Position numbers and translations under genes: made by a program
The notes under the pieces: generated by a model
Seen by the model: only the letters and a program-made list of their open reading frames with translations
Told to the model about the DNA's origin: nothing
Database searches by the model: none
Part shown: positions 1-10,319 of the stretch, one piece after another
Layout: every line of letters starts with the position of its first letter
Position numbering within the stretch: the first letter of the stretch is position 1
DNA from: Pseudomonas sp. S06B 330
Lineage (GTDB): Bacteria > Pseudomonadota > Gammaproteobacteria > Pseudomonadales > Pseudomonadaceae
Direction of reading: 5' to 3'
NCBI RefSeq assembly: GCF_002845275.2
Contig: NZ_CP088149.1
Location: 4,522,501-4,586,500 of the forward strand
Length of the DNA: 64,000 nucleotides

Positions 1-1443
1 GAGCTGCAGAACGCCATGGCCGAGCTGGAAGCGCCGCACTTGGCCTTGCTGGCGGCCATCGCCGGCACCTACCCGGAACTGGCTGACCTGCTGGCAAAAG
101 CCATTATTGACAACCCGCCGGCGGTGATCCGCGATGGCGGCGTCCTCAAGACCGGCTACGACAGCGAACTGGACGAACTGCTGGCCATGAGCGAGAACGC
201 CGGCCAGTTCCTGATCGACCTCGAAGCACGGGAAAAAGCCCGTACCGGCCTTGCCAACCTCAAAGTGGGCTACAACCGGGTGCACGGCTACTTCATCGAG
301 CTGCCGAGCAAACAAGCCGAGCAGGCGCCTGCTGACTATATTCGCCGACAGACCCTCAAGGGCGCCGAGCGTTTTATCACCCCGGAGCTGAAAACCTTCG
401 AAGACAAGGCGCTGTCAGCCAAGAGCCGCGCGCTTGCTCGCGAGAAGATGCTCTACGACGCGCTGCTGGAAACCCTGATCGGTCACTTGGCACCGCTGCA
501 GGACACCGCCGCCGCCCTGGCCGAGCTGGACGTGCTGAGCAACCTCGCCGAGCGCGCGCTGAACCTGGACCTGAACTGCCCGTCGTTCGTTGACGAGCCA
601 TGCATGCGCATTAGCCAAGGCCGCCACCCGGTGGTCGAGCAAGTGCTGACCACGCCATTCGTGGCCAACGACCTGGCACTGGACGACAATACTCGCATGC
701 TGGTGATTACCGGCCCGAACATGGGCGGTAAATCCACATACATGCGTCAGACCGCACTGATCGTGCTGATGGCGCATATCGGCAGCTTCGTGCCGGCTGC
801 CAGCTGCGAGCTGTCGCTGGTCGATCGGATTTTCACCCGAATCGGCTCCAGCGATGACCTGGCCGGTGGGCGCTCGACCTTTATGGTCGAGATGAGCGAA
901 ACCGCCAACATCCTGCACAACGCGACCGAGCGCAGCTTGGTGCTGATGGACGAAGTCGGCCGTGGCACCAGCACCTTCGACGGCCTGTCCCTGGCCTGGG
1001 CGGCGGCTGAGCGTCTGGCACAACTGCGTGCCTACACGTTGTTCGCCACCCACTATTTCGAACTGACAGTGCTGCCGGACAGCGAGCCGCTGGTGGCCAA
1101 CGTCCACCTCAACGCCACCGAGCATAACGAACGCATCGTGTTCCTCCACCATGTGCTGCCGGGGCCTGCCAGCCAGAGTTACGGCTTGGCCGTGGCGCAG
1201 CTCGCCGGGGTACCAACACCGGTGATCCAGCGCGCGCGTGAACACCTGGGCCGCCTGGAAACCGCCAGCCTGCCCCATGAAATGCCCGTGCAGCCCAAAG
1301 GTGCGGCAGATGTTCCGCATCAAAGCGACCTGTTTGCCAGCCTGCCACACCCGGCCATCGAGAAGCTCGGGAAGCTTGACCTGGACAATATGACGCCGCG
1401 TCAAGCTATCGAAATGCTCTATACACTAAAGACTCTGTTATAA
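1..1443 (+). CDS. mutS: DNA mismatch repair ATPase MutS, 5'-truncated by the window edge
   Basis: MutS binds mismatched bases and recruits MutL. The reading frame is open from base 1, so the gene begins before the window; 480 C-terminal codons are present. The visible part has the lever/clamp helices and then the ABC-type ATPase domain. The Walker A motif GPNMGGKST is at 712-738, followed by the ATPase signature region ([16 protein letters not shown]), the Walker B motif [12 protein letters not shown] and the switch histidine in FATHYFELT. The C-terminal tail ends with the short helix that mediates dimer/tetramer contacts in the family. The first in-frame ATG, at 16, is internal and not the true start. 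Followed by fdxA on the same strand, the usual Pseudomonas order. Confidence 0.97.
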   Translation, partial: ELQNAMAELEAPHLALLAAIAGTYPELADLLAKAIIDNPPAVIRDGGVLKTGYDSELDELLAMSENAGQFLIDLEAREKARTGLANLKVGYNRVHGYFIELPSKQAEQAPADYIRRQTLKGAERFITPELKTFEDKALSAKSRALAREKMLYDALLETLIGHLAPLQDTAAALAELDVLSNLAERALNLDLNCPSFVDEPCMRISQGRHPVVEQVLTTPFVANDLALDDNTRMLVITGPNMGGKSTYMRQTALIVLMAHIGSFVPAASCELSLVDRIFTRIGSSDDLAGGRSTFMVEMSETANILHNATERSLVLMDEVGRGTSTFDGLSLAWAAAERLAQLRAYTLFATHYFELTVLPDSEPLVANVHLNATEHNERIVFLHHVLPGPASQSYGLAVAQLAGVPTPVIQRAREHLGRLETASLPHEMPVQPKGAADVPHQSDLFASLPHPAIEKLGKLDLDNMTPRQAIEMLYTLKTLL

Positions 1444-1460
1444 CGCGAGCCCACACAAGC

Positions 1461-1469
1461 TGATAGAAT
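1461..1469 (+). promoter_or_regulatory. extended -10 promoter element for fdxA
   Basis: TGATAGAAT reads as an extended -10 (TG-N-TAGAAT). It begins 17 bases past the mutS stop codon and would start transcription near 1476, giving fdxA a leader of about 110 nt. No convincing -35 box is seen. The same nine bases occur before map (37497-37505). Confidence 0.4.
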
Positions 1470-1583
1470 CCCGCGCGGTTTGGTGCTGCTGCAGATTACT
1501 AGCCTGGTCTGCAACCGAACGACCAAACCGAGCGACCCTGTCTGGAAGGGTATCGCTGCCGTCGCCTGAGGAGAGAATTAGAA

Positions 1584-1907
1584 ATGACCTTCGTCGTCAC
1601 CGACAACTGCATCAAGTGCAAGTACACCGACTGCGTAGAAGTGTGTCCGGTGGACTGCTTCTACGAAGGCCCGAACTTCCTGGTCATTCACCCGGATGAG
1701 TGCATCGACTGTGCGCTGTGCGAGCCTGAATGCCCTGCCGTCGCCATTTTCTCGGAAGACGAAGTGCCAAGCGGCATGGAAAACTTCATCGAGCTCAATG
1801 CCGAGCTGGCGGATATCTGGCCGAACATCACTGAAAAGAAAGACTCGATGCCCGACGCTGCAGAGTGGGATGGCAAGCCAGGCAAGATCGCCGATCTGGA
1901 ACGCTAA
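1584..1907 (+). CDS. fdxA: 7Fe-8S ferredoxin FdxA
   Basis: A cytoplasmic low-potential electron carrier of 107 aa, the usual length for the Azotobacter FdI-like family. Cysteines at 9, 12, 17, 21, 25, 40, 43, 46 and 50 fit one 3Fe-4S and one 4Fe-4S cluster: the first half has the CxxxxxxxCxxxC spacing of the 3Fe centre and the second has CxxCxxCxxxCP. The C-terminal 50 residues form the acidic extension typical of this family and lack further cysteines. The ATG follows a GGAG ribosome binding site (gaggagagaattagaa). It has its own likely promoter and a strong terminator, so it is probably monocistronic. The redox partner is not shown by context. Confidence 0.95.
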   Translation: MTFVVTDNCIKCKYTDCVEVCPVDCFYEGPNFLVIHPDECIDCALCEPECPAVAIFSEDEVPSGMENFIELNAELADIWPNITEKKDSMPDAAEWDGKPGKIADLER

Positions 1908-1920
1908 GCGCCAAGATCAC

Positions 1921-1947
1921 AAAAAAGGCCCTTCGAGGGCCTTTTTT
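1921..1947 (+). terminator. intrinsic terminator of fdxA
   Basis: AAAAAAGGCCCT-tcg-AGGGCCTTTTTT: a perfect GC-rich stem of six pairs flanked by A and T tracts, 14 bases after the fdxA stop. It could work in both directions. Confidence 0.92.
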
Positions 1948-2062
1948 CATGTTTGCTGCGGGCCCTACGCGCCTGAAGTCGCGAGGTTACGGGCGGCGCC
2001 TGGGCTGGCGTTATCTTCGAACGCACGTTTTGAACGCCATCGCAGGCACGCCCGCGGCCCCA

Positions 2063-2158
2063 TTGTGGGAGCCGGTCTTGCCACCGATGGTATCGATGCA
2101 GTGAAAGGTGTTGCGCGGTGTCTGCATCGCTGGCAGGACCAGCTCTCCCAAAACAGTG
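2063..2158. repeat. REP pair (Pseudomonas intergenic palindromic repeat), copy 1
   Basis: A direct unit, TTGTGGGAGCCGGTCTTGCC (from about 2063), is followed by an inverted, more diverged unit, GCTGGCAGGACCAGCTCTCCC (to about 2150). The same core recurs in inverted pairs at about 17892, 51923 and 58717. Such pairs are dispersed intergenic repeats in P. putida-like genomes, thought to be moved by RAYT transposases; no RAYT gene is in the window. Confidence 0.7.
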
Positions 2159-2170
2159 CAATACCTCGCA

Positions 2171-2195
2171 CTGCACTGCACTGCACTGCACTGCA
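2171..2195. repeat. CTGCA pentamer tandem repeat
   Basis: Five perfect CTGCA units in a row, with a partial unit on each side. It lies in non-coding DNA, so copy-number change would not shift a reading frame. It could be a strain-variable short tandem repeat. Confidence 0.85.
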
Positions 2196-2259
2196 CTTGA
2201 TCTTCATACGCGCAAGTTCATGCGCCGCAGTCTGCGACTTCAGGAGGCCGAGTGGAGGT

Positions 2260-2490
2260 ACCTGTAGGGGCAGTGCGTAGCACCTTCGGCGTTAGCCGAA
2301 GACGCGAGACGGAGACTTGGCGGAGCAAGTCGTAGGCCGCGTGGCCCCGGAGGGTGCCGGAGCGAGGGGACCCGAAGCGCAGCGTAGGGCCGTATGCAGG
2401 AGCGAGCGGTTTTGCCTACTTTTTCCAAGAAAAAAGTAGGCCGCCGTAAGGGCGGAAGGGGCCGGCAGCATCGCCGCATCGAATGGATAA
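2260..2490. other. unexplained intergenic element with internal hairpins
   Basis: A GC-rich stretch without a supportable gene. It contains a hairpin CTTCGGC-gtta-GCCGAAG (2284-2301) and a perfect 10-bp inverted repeat CCTACTTTTT / AAAAAGTAGG (2415-2424 and 2431-2440, loop ccaaga). The wording (a run of gcgag/ggag repeats, then the AAGTAGGCCGCCGTAAGGGCGG segment) is reminiscent of a dispersed element that recurs between genes in many Pseudomonas genomes; that is recalled, not tested here. Open frames across it on the minus strand look like products of the base bias. Confidence 0.4.
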
Positions 2491-2499
2491 GCCCCCAAG

Positions 2500-2541
2500 C
2501 CCAAACCCAAACCCAAACCCAAACCCAAACCCAAACCCAAA
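2500..2541. repeat. CCCAAA hexamer tandem repeat
   Basis: Seven perfect CCCAAA units (TTTGGG on the other strand), 33 bases beyond the T-tract of the rsmZ terminator. The G-rich strand with regular GGG runs could form a G-quadruplex. In the six-base period any read-through frame repeats a dipeptide, which explains the short low-complexity open frames here. Confidence 0.9.
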
Positions 2542-2573
2542 AGCATCTTCCCCCGATAATCCGGGAAAAACCC

Positions 2574-2600
2574 AAAAAAAAGGGGCGGTTTAACCCGCCC
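2574..2600 (-). terminator. intrinsic terminator of rsmZ
   Basis: On the minus strand GGGCGG-gttaaa-CCGCCC is followed by C and eight T. The stem is at 2583-2588 and 2595-2600, and the T-tract is at 2574-2581. Confidence 0.92.
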
Positions 2601-2705
2601 ACATTTTTTCCGTAGTCCCTGCGTTCCCTGTCATCATCCTGATGAATCGCATCCTGCGATGTCCTTGACCCTCTTCCTTGAAGGCCTGTGTCAGTCCGTA
2701 GACAC
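2574..2705 (-). ncRNA. rsmZ: regulatory small RNA RsmZ
   Basis: RsmZ sequesters the translational repressor RsmA/CsrA and relays the GacS/GacA signal to secondary metabolism, biofilm and virulence traits. The minus-strand sequence from about 2705 to 2574 (about 132 nt) carries eight GGA motifs (TCC on the plus strand at 2609, 2616, 2625, 2637, 2652, 2662, 2675 and 2695). Two sit exactly in AGGAT loops of perfect five-pair hairpins: 2631-2645 (TCATC/GATGA) and 2646-2660 (ATCGC/GCGAT). The RNA ends in a strong terminator. Location between fdxA and rpoS, opposite to fdxA, is the standard rsmZ site in Pseudomonas. The 5' end (TGTCTACGGA) resembles known RsmZ starts; the exact start base is inferred from the -10 box. 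Confidence 0.88.
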
Positions 2706-2711
2706 AGTTAG

Positions 2712-2739
2712 ATAGTACCGCCCAGAGAATTTACGGCAA
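2712..2739 (-). promoter_or_regulatory. rsmZ core promoter
   Basis: On the minus strand a -35-like TTGCCG (2739-2734) is separated by 16 bases from the -10 TACTAT (2717-2712). This places the start near 2705, matching the first base of the expected RNA. Confidence 0.6.
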
Positions 2740-2877
2740 CGGGTCAAAGCTCTCAAAAAGCTGCAGAAACCTTACTGAAACAAATAACAAATGCGTTATT
2801 TATCAATGCCATACAAAAAAACTCACATTGAAAGCGACAACGATTTACTAAAACCTATAGCGAAGGCTTACATAACA

Positions 2878-2895
2878 AGTAAGCGAAGTCTTACA
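2878..2895 (-). promoter_or_regulatory. GacA box (upstream activating sequence) of rsmZ
   Basis: On the minus strand TGTAAG-acttcg-CTTACT matches the known GacA upstream element TGTAAG-N6-CTTACA in 11 of 12 fixed positions. It lies about 180 bp upstream of the inferred rsmZ start, the remote position typical of this gene. A second, overlapping palindrome GCTTAC-ataacaa-GTAAGC (2866-2884) shares its right arm. Confidence 0.8.
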
Positions 2896-3001
2896 CAGAA
2901 AAGAACTGTGCCAACAATGGCTGGGGCTCTCGGCTAAATCTGCATGTTTCCCCAGTAACAAGAGGACATATCCGTCGGCAGCGCTTCGCCAAGACACAAA
3001 C

Positions 3002-3029
3002 AAAAACGCCTCGATCATATCGAGGCGTT
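3002..3029 (-). terminator. intrinsic terminator of rpoS
   Basis: A perfect 11-bp stem AACGCCTCGAT / ATCGAGGCGTT (3005-3015, 3019-3029) with a three-base loop, followed on the minus strand by a T-rich run. It lies 19 bases after the rpoS stop. Confidence 0.92.
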
Positions 3030-3047
3030 CTTTGCTGCAAGCAATGC

Positions 3048-4055
3048 TTACTGGAACAGCGACTCACTGGACAGGCCGTTCTTCTCGAGGATCTCACGCA
3101 GACGCTTGAGGCCTTCGACCTGGATCTGGCGAACCCGCTCACGGGTCAGGCCAATTTCCAGCCCCACATCTTCTAACGTACTGCTTTCGTGCCCACGCAG
3201 GCCGAATCGACGAATCACGACTTCGCGTTGCTTGTCGGTCAGCTCGCTCAACCATTGGTCAATGCTCTGGGACAGGTCATCATCCTGGAGCAGCTCGCAA
3301 GGATCGGTGGGACGATCGTCGGTCAGGGTATCGAGCAGTGTTTTATCGGAGTCTGGCCCCAAGGACACATCCACCGACGACACCCGCTCGTTAAGCCCGA
3401 GCATGCGCTTGACCTCGCCCACCGGCTTTTCCAAAAGGCTGGCGATCTCTTCCGGGGACGGTTCGTGATCGAGCTTCTGGGTCAGTTCGCGAGCTGCACG
3501 CAGGTATACGTTAAGTTCCTTGACCACATGGATGGGCAAGCGAATGGTACGGGTCTGGTTCATGATCGCCCGTTCGATGGTTTGCCGAATCCACCAAGTG
3601 GCGTAGGTAGAAAAACGGAAACCCCGCTCAGGGTCGAACTTCTCGACCGCGCGAATCAACCCCAGATTGCCCTCTTCAATCAGGTCCAACAGCGAAAGCC
3701 CGCGATTGACATAACGCCGGGCGATTTTCACCACCAGACGCAAGTTACTTTCGATCATTCGCTTGCGCCCCGCCGGATCGCCACTTTGCGACAGCCGCGC
3801 AAAATGAACCTCTTCCTCTGGCGAAAGCAAAGGCGAAAAACCGATTTCATTGAGGTACAACTGGGTTGCATCAAGTGCCCGAGTATAATCGATGTACTTG
3901 TGCTGCTTGAGCGTAGAGCCTTGTTTAGCCCTGGTCCGAACCGTAGATACAGCAGGTTCGTCTGACACCGCGTCCGTTTCCAAAACGATGCCGGTCTCCA
4001 TCAGGAGAACCTCATCGTCGATGTCAAACTCCGGCACTTCTTTACTGAGAGCCAT
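3048..4055 (-). CDS. rpoS: RNA polymerase sigma factor RpoS (sigma-38)
   Basis: The stationary-phase and general stress sigma factor, 335 aa as expected. Visible domains: region 1.2 ([22 protein letters not shown]), region 2 with the core-binding and -10 recognition helices ([25 protein letters not shown]; then [19 protein letters not shown]), region 3, and region 4 with the -35 helix-turn-helix ([23 protein letters not shown]). The ATG follows AAAGGA by ten bases. The gene lies downstream of nlpD and probably has its main promoter inside nlpD near a PsrA-type site, which would give a leader of several hundred bases. It ends in a strong terminator before rsmZ. Confidence 0.98.
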   Translation of the reverse strand: MALSKEVPEFDIDDEVLLMETGIVLETDAVSDEPAVSTVRTRAKQGSTLKQHKYIDYTRALDATQLYLNEIGFSPLLSPEEEVHFARLSQSGDPAGRKRMIESNLRLVVKIARRYVNRGLSLLDLIEEGNLGLIRAVEKFDPERGFRFSTYATWWIRQTIERAIMNQTRTIRLPIHVVKELNVYLRAARELTQKLDHEPSPEEIASLLEKPVGEVKRMLGLNERVSSVDVSLGPDSDKTLLDTLTDDRPTDPCELLQDDDLSQSIDQWLSELTDKQREVVIRRFGLRGHESSTLEDVGLEIGLTRERVRQIQVEGLKRLREILEKNGLSSESLFQ

Positions 4056-4121
4056 TGTTATAGTCCTTTGCTGAGTTCGAACTCAGACTCAAGCGGCGCC
4101 AATATCCCTGGCAACGCTGGA

Positions 4122-4149
4122 GCCTGTCCCCTCTACGCGAGGAACAGGC
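4122..4149 (-). other. imperfect inverted repeat in the nlpD-rpoS gap
   Basis: GCCTGT (4122-4127) pairs with ACAGGC (4144-4149), and a few further inner pairs are possible with a bulge. It lies between the nlpD stop and the rpoS start, inside the expected rpoS leader. It could be a leader hairpin or a weak nlpD terminator; there is no T-tract. Confidence 0.4.
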
Positions 4150-4162
4150 CGGGTACTAGCAA

Positions 4163-5041
4163 TCAACGACGTGGCAGGAATTGCAGCGGATCAACAGGCT
4201 TGCCCTGACGGCGAATCTCAAAATGCAGCTTCACCCGGTCTGTGCCCGTGGAACCCATTTCGGCAATTGTCTGCCCAACTTTGACCTGCTGTCCCTCCCG
4301 AACCAAAAGCCTGCGGTTGTGGCCGTAGGCACTGACGTAGGTGTCGCTGTGCTTGATGATTACCAACTCGCCGTAGCCCCGCAAGCCACTCCCGGCGTAG
4401 ACAACTGAACCATCAGACGCAGCAAAAACAGGCTGTCCCAAATCACCGGCGATATCAATGCCTTTATTCAAACTACCGTTTGAAGCAAATTTACCAATCA
4501 GCACGCCGCTGGCCGGCCACCCCCAGCCACCCACCGCACGCTCTGCAGAGGGAACCTGAACTGGCGCTGGGGTTGACGTCGCAGTGCTGGTTACAGGAGC
4601 CGGCGCAGGGCTCGCTGGCTTGCTTGCCGGGGCAGGTGTTCCTGCCGGGCGACGGGTAACGGTGCTACTGCCAGAAGACGACTGCGAACGGCTCACGACC
4701 GTCGCACTGCCCGTTGCCGGTGCAGTGGAGCGGCCATCGAAACGAATCGGCTGGCCGACGCGAATGGTATAGGGCGGTCCGATGCCATTGCGTGCAGCCA
4801 GGGCCTTGTAGTCCCAGCCATAGCGAAAGGCGATGGAGTAAAGGGTGTCGCCAGGGCGTACCACGTATTGACCGCTGGTGACCACTGGGCGCTTGGCAAC
4901 CGGTGCATTACGGTCCACCACCCGGGCGTTGTTCGAGGACGTGCTGGAGCAACCCGACAGCAGCGAACCGACAGCAAGTGCAATCAGCAGAAGCTTGAAG
5001 CGCGAAAATCCCCTGCACTGCTGAATGAATGTGTGACCCAC
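4163..5041 (-). CDS. nlpD: NlpD/LppB-type lipoprotein, LysM plus degenerate LytM domain
   Basis: Activates periplasmic N-acetylmuramyl amidases (AmiC type) during cell separation. A GTG start at 5041, preceded by AGGGAG, gives 292 aa and places a lipobox LLSGC at residues 27-31 right after the hydrophobic signal; an upstream ATG at 5182 would add 47 residues ahead of the signal peptide and is unlikely. A LysM domain (YVVRPGDTLYSIAFRYGW..) binds peptidoglycan. The C-terminal M23/LytM domain lacks metal ligands: the HxxxD position reads NKGID and the HLHFE position reads KLHFE. The family is known to be a non-enzymatic activator, and this agrees. The gene contains a PsrA-type palindrome likely serving rpoS. 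Confidence 0.93.
   Translation of the reverse strand: MGHTFIQQCRGFSRFKLLLIALAVGSLLSGCSSTSSNNARVVDRNAPVAKRPVVTSGQYVVRPGDTLYSIAFRYGWDYKALAARNGIGPPYTIRVGQPIRFDGRSTAPATGSATVVSRSQSSSGSSTVTRRPAGTPAPASKPASPAPAPVTSTATSTPAPVQVPSAERAVGGWGWPASGVLIGKFASNGSLNKGIDIAGDLGQPVFAASDGSVVYAGSGLRGYGELVIIKHSDTYVSAYGHNRRLLVREGQQVKVGQTIAEMGSTGTDRVKLHFEIRRQGKPVDPLQFLPRR
4467..4484 (-). promoter_or_regulatory. PsrA-type operator within nlpD, likely for rpoS
   Basis: TTCAAAC-tacc-GTTTGAA is a perfect 7-bp inverted repeat. It fits the published PsrA consensus (G/C)AAAC-N2-4-GTTT(G/C). PsrA, a TetR-family fatty-acid sensor, activates rpoS from a site inside the upstream gene in Pseudomonas. The site is about 410 bp upstream of the rpoS ATG. 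Recognition is from the motif only. Confidence 0.75.
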
Positions 5042-5220
5042 CCGCCGCTCCCTCTCATGGTGACTGCTGTGAAATGCAATATTGTTGCAATTATAACCGA
5101 GCGCATGCGCCTTGCGGACGCTGAGCGCTGGCAAAATGTGAACCCTGACAGAATAGGCGAGTCCGCCAGATAGACAGAGCAATAGCGGAGGAATTCGCCT
5201 GCTGCGAAAAAAAGTCTGGA

Positions 5221-6634
<1,414 letters not shown>

Positions 6635-6647
<13 letters not shown>

Positions 6648-7693
6648 GGGCTGTCCGTCTGCCCTGCCGACACCAGATCAACAAGCTCGCGCACCACTAC
6701 GGTGGCAAAGCATCCGGCCGGAAGGACGAATTCCAGTTGCAGAATATCAGGCTCGGGATAATGCCACGTCAGACCGCCAATGGGCAGTCGCAGGATGCGC
6801 CGTTCGTGATTCATGCCCGCGCGAGCCAGCCATTGGCACAACGATGCGTGCTGCTCGCCAATGCGTTGCTCGAGTTCAGCGGTGACGCCGCCAGCGGGCG
6901 ATGCCCCTTCTCCCCACAGCGGCCCGGTGGGATGCAGGTCGAGGATGGCCAGGCGTGGATCAGAACACTCCGCTTCGCCTGCCGGAAAAAAGCTACGGCT
7001 ATCGGTGAAGGCCAACAGGTCACCCACCTGAGCACGCTGCCAGCTGCCATCGGCCACACGTTGCGCCAGCACCTGGTTGAACAGATAGCTACGGGCACTG
7101 GAGAGCAGCCGTGAACGCACGTTGCGCTGCTCTGGCAGTGCCTGGCGCTCAGCCCAGCCACGGGCATCATGAACATTGCCGCCCTCATGGCCGAAACGCT
7201 GGCTGCCGAAATAATTGGGTACGCCATGGCTGCGCAGTTGCTCAAGACGTACATCCAACGCCGGATGATCAGCGTTCAGGCCGGTCAGACGTAGGGTGAA
7301 GCCATTGGCCGAATGGGCGCCCCGCTGCAGCTTGCGCGAATGCCGGGTGCGCTTGAGGATGCTCAAGGTTTCATTCTCGGCGGCGCTCAGATCGGGGTCG
7401 GCCTTGCCCGGCAAGTGCAGGCTGAACCATTGACGGGTCAGGGCCTGACGGTCCTTGAGGCCAGCATAGCTGATGCTACGCAGCGGCACGCCAGCGGCGC
7501 GGGCCAGGCGACGAGCAGCTTCTTCAGTATTGAGGTCGCGCTTTTCGACCCACAACCACAGATGCTCGCCAGTGCCAGACAACGGGATGTCGAGGACTTC
7601 ATCCACCTGAAAGTCTTCGGCGGTGGCTTTGAGAATGGCGCTACCCAACGCCGGACCGGATGCACGCGGCCCTAAAAGCTCAAGTTCGGTCAT
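6635..7693 (-). CDS. truD: tRNA pseudouridine(13) synthase TruD
   Basis: Makes pseudouridine 13 in tRNA-Glu. 352 aa. The family signature [14 protein letters not shown] is present with the catalytic aspartate at Asp81. The insertion (TRUD) domain follows, with NYFGSQRFG near residue 158. The ATG overlaps the ispF stop by four bases (ATGA) and the 3' end overlaps surE by 13 bases, so translation is probably coupled along the operon. Confidence 0.97.
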
Positions 7694-8163
7694 GCTGGCA
7701 ACAACAAGGCAACGGCGTGGACGGCAATGCCCTCCTCACGACCGGTGAAGCCGAGCTTCTCGGTGGTGGTGGCCTTGACGTTGACCTGGTCGAGTTCAAC
7801 CTGCAGATCTTGCGCAATCAGCTCACGCATGGTGTCGATGTGTGGGGCCATCTTCGGCGCCTGAGCAACAATGGTGGCGTCGACGTTGCCGACTTTCCAA
7901 CCTTTGCCTTGGACGATCTTGACCACATGACGCAGCAGCACTCGGCTGTCAGCACCTTTGAACTGGGGGTCCGTGTCGGGAAAGTGCTTGCCGATATCAC
8001 CCAGCGCTGCAGCACCCAGCAAAGCGTCGCTCAGGGCGTGCAGCACCACGTCGCCATCGGAATGGGCCAGCAGCCCGAACCTGTGCGCAATGCGCACCCC
8101 ACCCAAGGTGATGAAATCGCCTTCCGCGAAGCGGTGCACATCGTAGCCGTGGCCAATACGCAT
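7690..8163 (-). CDS. ispF: 2-C-methyl-D-erythritol 2,4-cyclodiphosphate synthase
   Basis: Fifth step of the MEP isoprenoid pathway, forming MEcPP. 157 aa, typical. [12 protein letters not shown] holds the zinc ligands Asp8 and His10; [18 protein letters not shown] and the C-terminal [16 protein letters not shown] motif are intact. The start is fixed by the universal N-terminus. Unusually, the eight bases before the ATG are the T-tract of the fghA terminator, and no Shine-Dalgarno sequence is seen in the 20 bases upstream. First gene of the ispF-truD-surE-pcm unit; ispD lies about 3 kb away on the same strand. Confidence 0.97.
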   Translation of the reverse strand: MRIGHGYDVHRFAEGDFITLGGVRIAHRFGLLAHSDGDVVLHALSDALLGAAALGDIGKHFPDTDPQFKGADSRVLLRHVVKIVQGKGWKVGNVDATIVAQAPKMAPHIDTMRELIAQDLQVELDQVNVKATTTEKLGFTGREEGIAVHAVALLLPA

Positions 8164-8193
8164 AAAAAAAACGCCCTGATTGAGTCAGGGCGT
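8164..8193 (-). terminator. intrinsic terminator of fghA, abutting ispF
   Basis: On the minus strand CGCCCTGA-ctcaa-TCAGGGCG is followed by a run of T that reaches the base before the ispF ATG. A perfect 8-bp stem with a long T-tract makes it a strong terminator. Confidence 0.9.
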
Positions 8194-8240
8194 GATTCTA
8201 CCTGCTTTGCCGGGCCTTTGGCTGATTTGTAGGACAGTGC

Positions 8241-9089
8241 CTACAACAAACCCAGGGCCACCCCATGATGGCGCAAATGCTCATCAATAAAGCTGGCAAT
8301 GAAGTAGTAGCTATGGTCATAGCCTGGCTGCAGACGCAACGCCAGAGGGTAATCTGCCGCCTTTGCCGCTTGTACCAGCACCTGAGGTTTGAGCTGGTTT
8401 TCGAGGAAATCATCTCGATCACCTTGATCAACCAGCAACGGCAGGCGCTCCTTGGCCTCAGCAATCAGCACACTGGCATCCCATTCACGCCAGCGGGTCC
8501 GATCCTCACCCAGATAACGCGAAAAAGCCTTCTGACCCCAGGGGCAATCCATCGGATTGCTGATCGGCGCGAATGCCGATACCGACTGATAACGCCCCGG
8601 ATTACGCAACGCGCACACCAGTGCGCCGTGGCCGCCCATGGAGTGACCGCTGACACCCCGGCGATCGGACGCAGGGAAATGCGCTTCGATCAGTGCGGGC
8701 AGCTCCTGCACCACATAATCGTGCATGCGGTAATGCTGAGCCCAGGGCTGCTCAGTGGCATTAAGGTAGAAACCCGCCCCGAGGCCAAAGTCCCAGGCAC
8801 CGTCCGCATCGCCCGGTACTTGCGGCCCACGCGGACTAGTGTCCGGGGCAACAATGATCAGCCCCAACTCGGCAGCCAGCCTGTGCGCGCCAGCCTTCTG
8901 CATGAAGTTCTCATCGGTACAGGTCAGGCCACTGAGCCAGTACAGCACCGGCAACTTCTCCCCCTGTTCCGCTTGCGGCGGCAGGTAGACAGCAAACACC
9001 ATATCGCAACCGAGCACCTGGGATCGGTGTCGGTAACGCTTGTGCCAGCCACCAAAACTTTTCTGACAGGAAATGTTTTCCAGGCTCAT
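8241..9089 (-). CDS. fghA: S-formylglutathione hydrolase
   Basis: Hydrolyses S-formylglutathione to formate and glutathione, the second step of glutathione-dependent formaldehyde removal. 282 aa, an esterase-D type alpha/beta hydrolase. The nucleophile elbow is [10 protein letters not shown] with Ser150; the oxyanion region [11 protein letters not shown] and the C-terminal histidine in YDHSYYFI are present. It starts eight bases after the adhC stop, so the two genes form an operon, and it ends in a strong terminator. Confidence 0.96.
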   Translation of the reverse strand: MSLENISCQKSFGGWHKRYRHRSQVLGCDMVFAVYLPPQAEQGEKLPVLYWLSGLTCTDENFMQKAGAHRLAAELGLIIVAPDTSPRGPQVPGDADGAWDFGLGAGFYLNATEQPWAQHYRMHDYVVQELPALIEAHFPASDRRGVSGHSMGGHGALVCALRNPGRYQSVSAFAPISNPMDCPWGQKAFSRYLGEDRTRWREWDASVLIAEAKERLPLLVDQGDRDDFLENQLKPQVLVQAAKAADYPLALRLQPGYDHSYYFIASFIDEHLRHHGVALGLL

Positions 9090-9097
9090 GACAAACC

Positions 9098-10316
<1,219 letters not shown>

Positions 10317-10319
<3 letters not shown>

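Noticed and set aside
415..1404. A 329-codon minus-strand frame within mutS
   Set aside because: It lies wholly opposite the MutS ATPase domain and has no motif.
2171..2541. Possible CRISPR array
   Set aside because: Repeat units are 5 and 6 bases with no spacers, and no cas gene is present.
2240..2602. Short open frames on both strands across the CCCAAA repeat
   Set aside because: The predicted proteins are dipeptide repeats (such as WVWVWV or QTQTQT) produced by the hexamer array and overlap rsmZ and its terminator.
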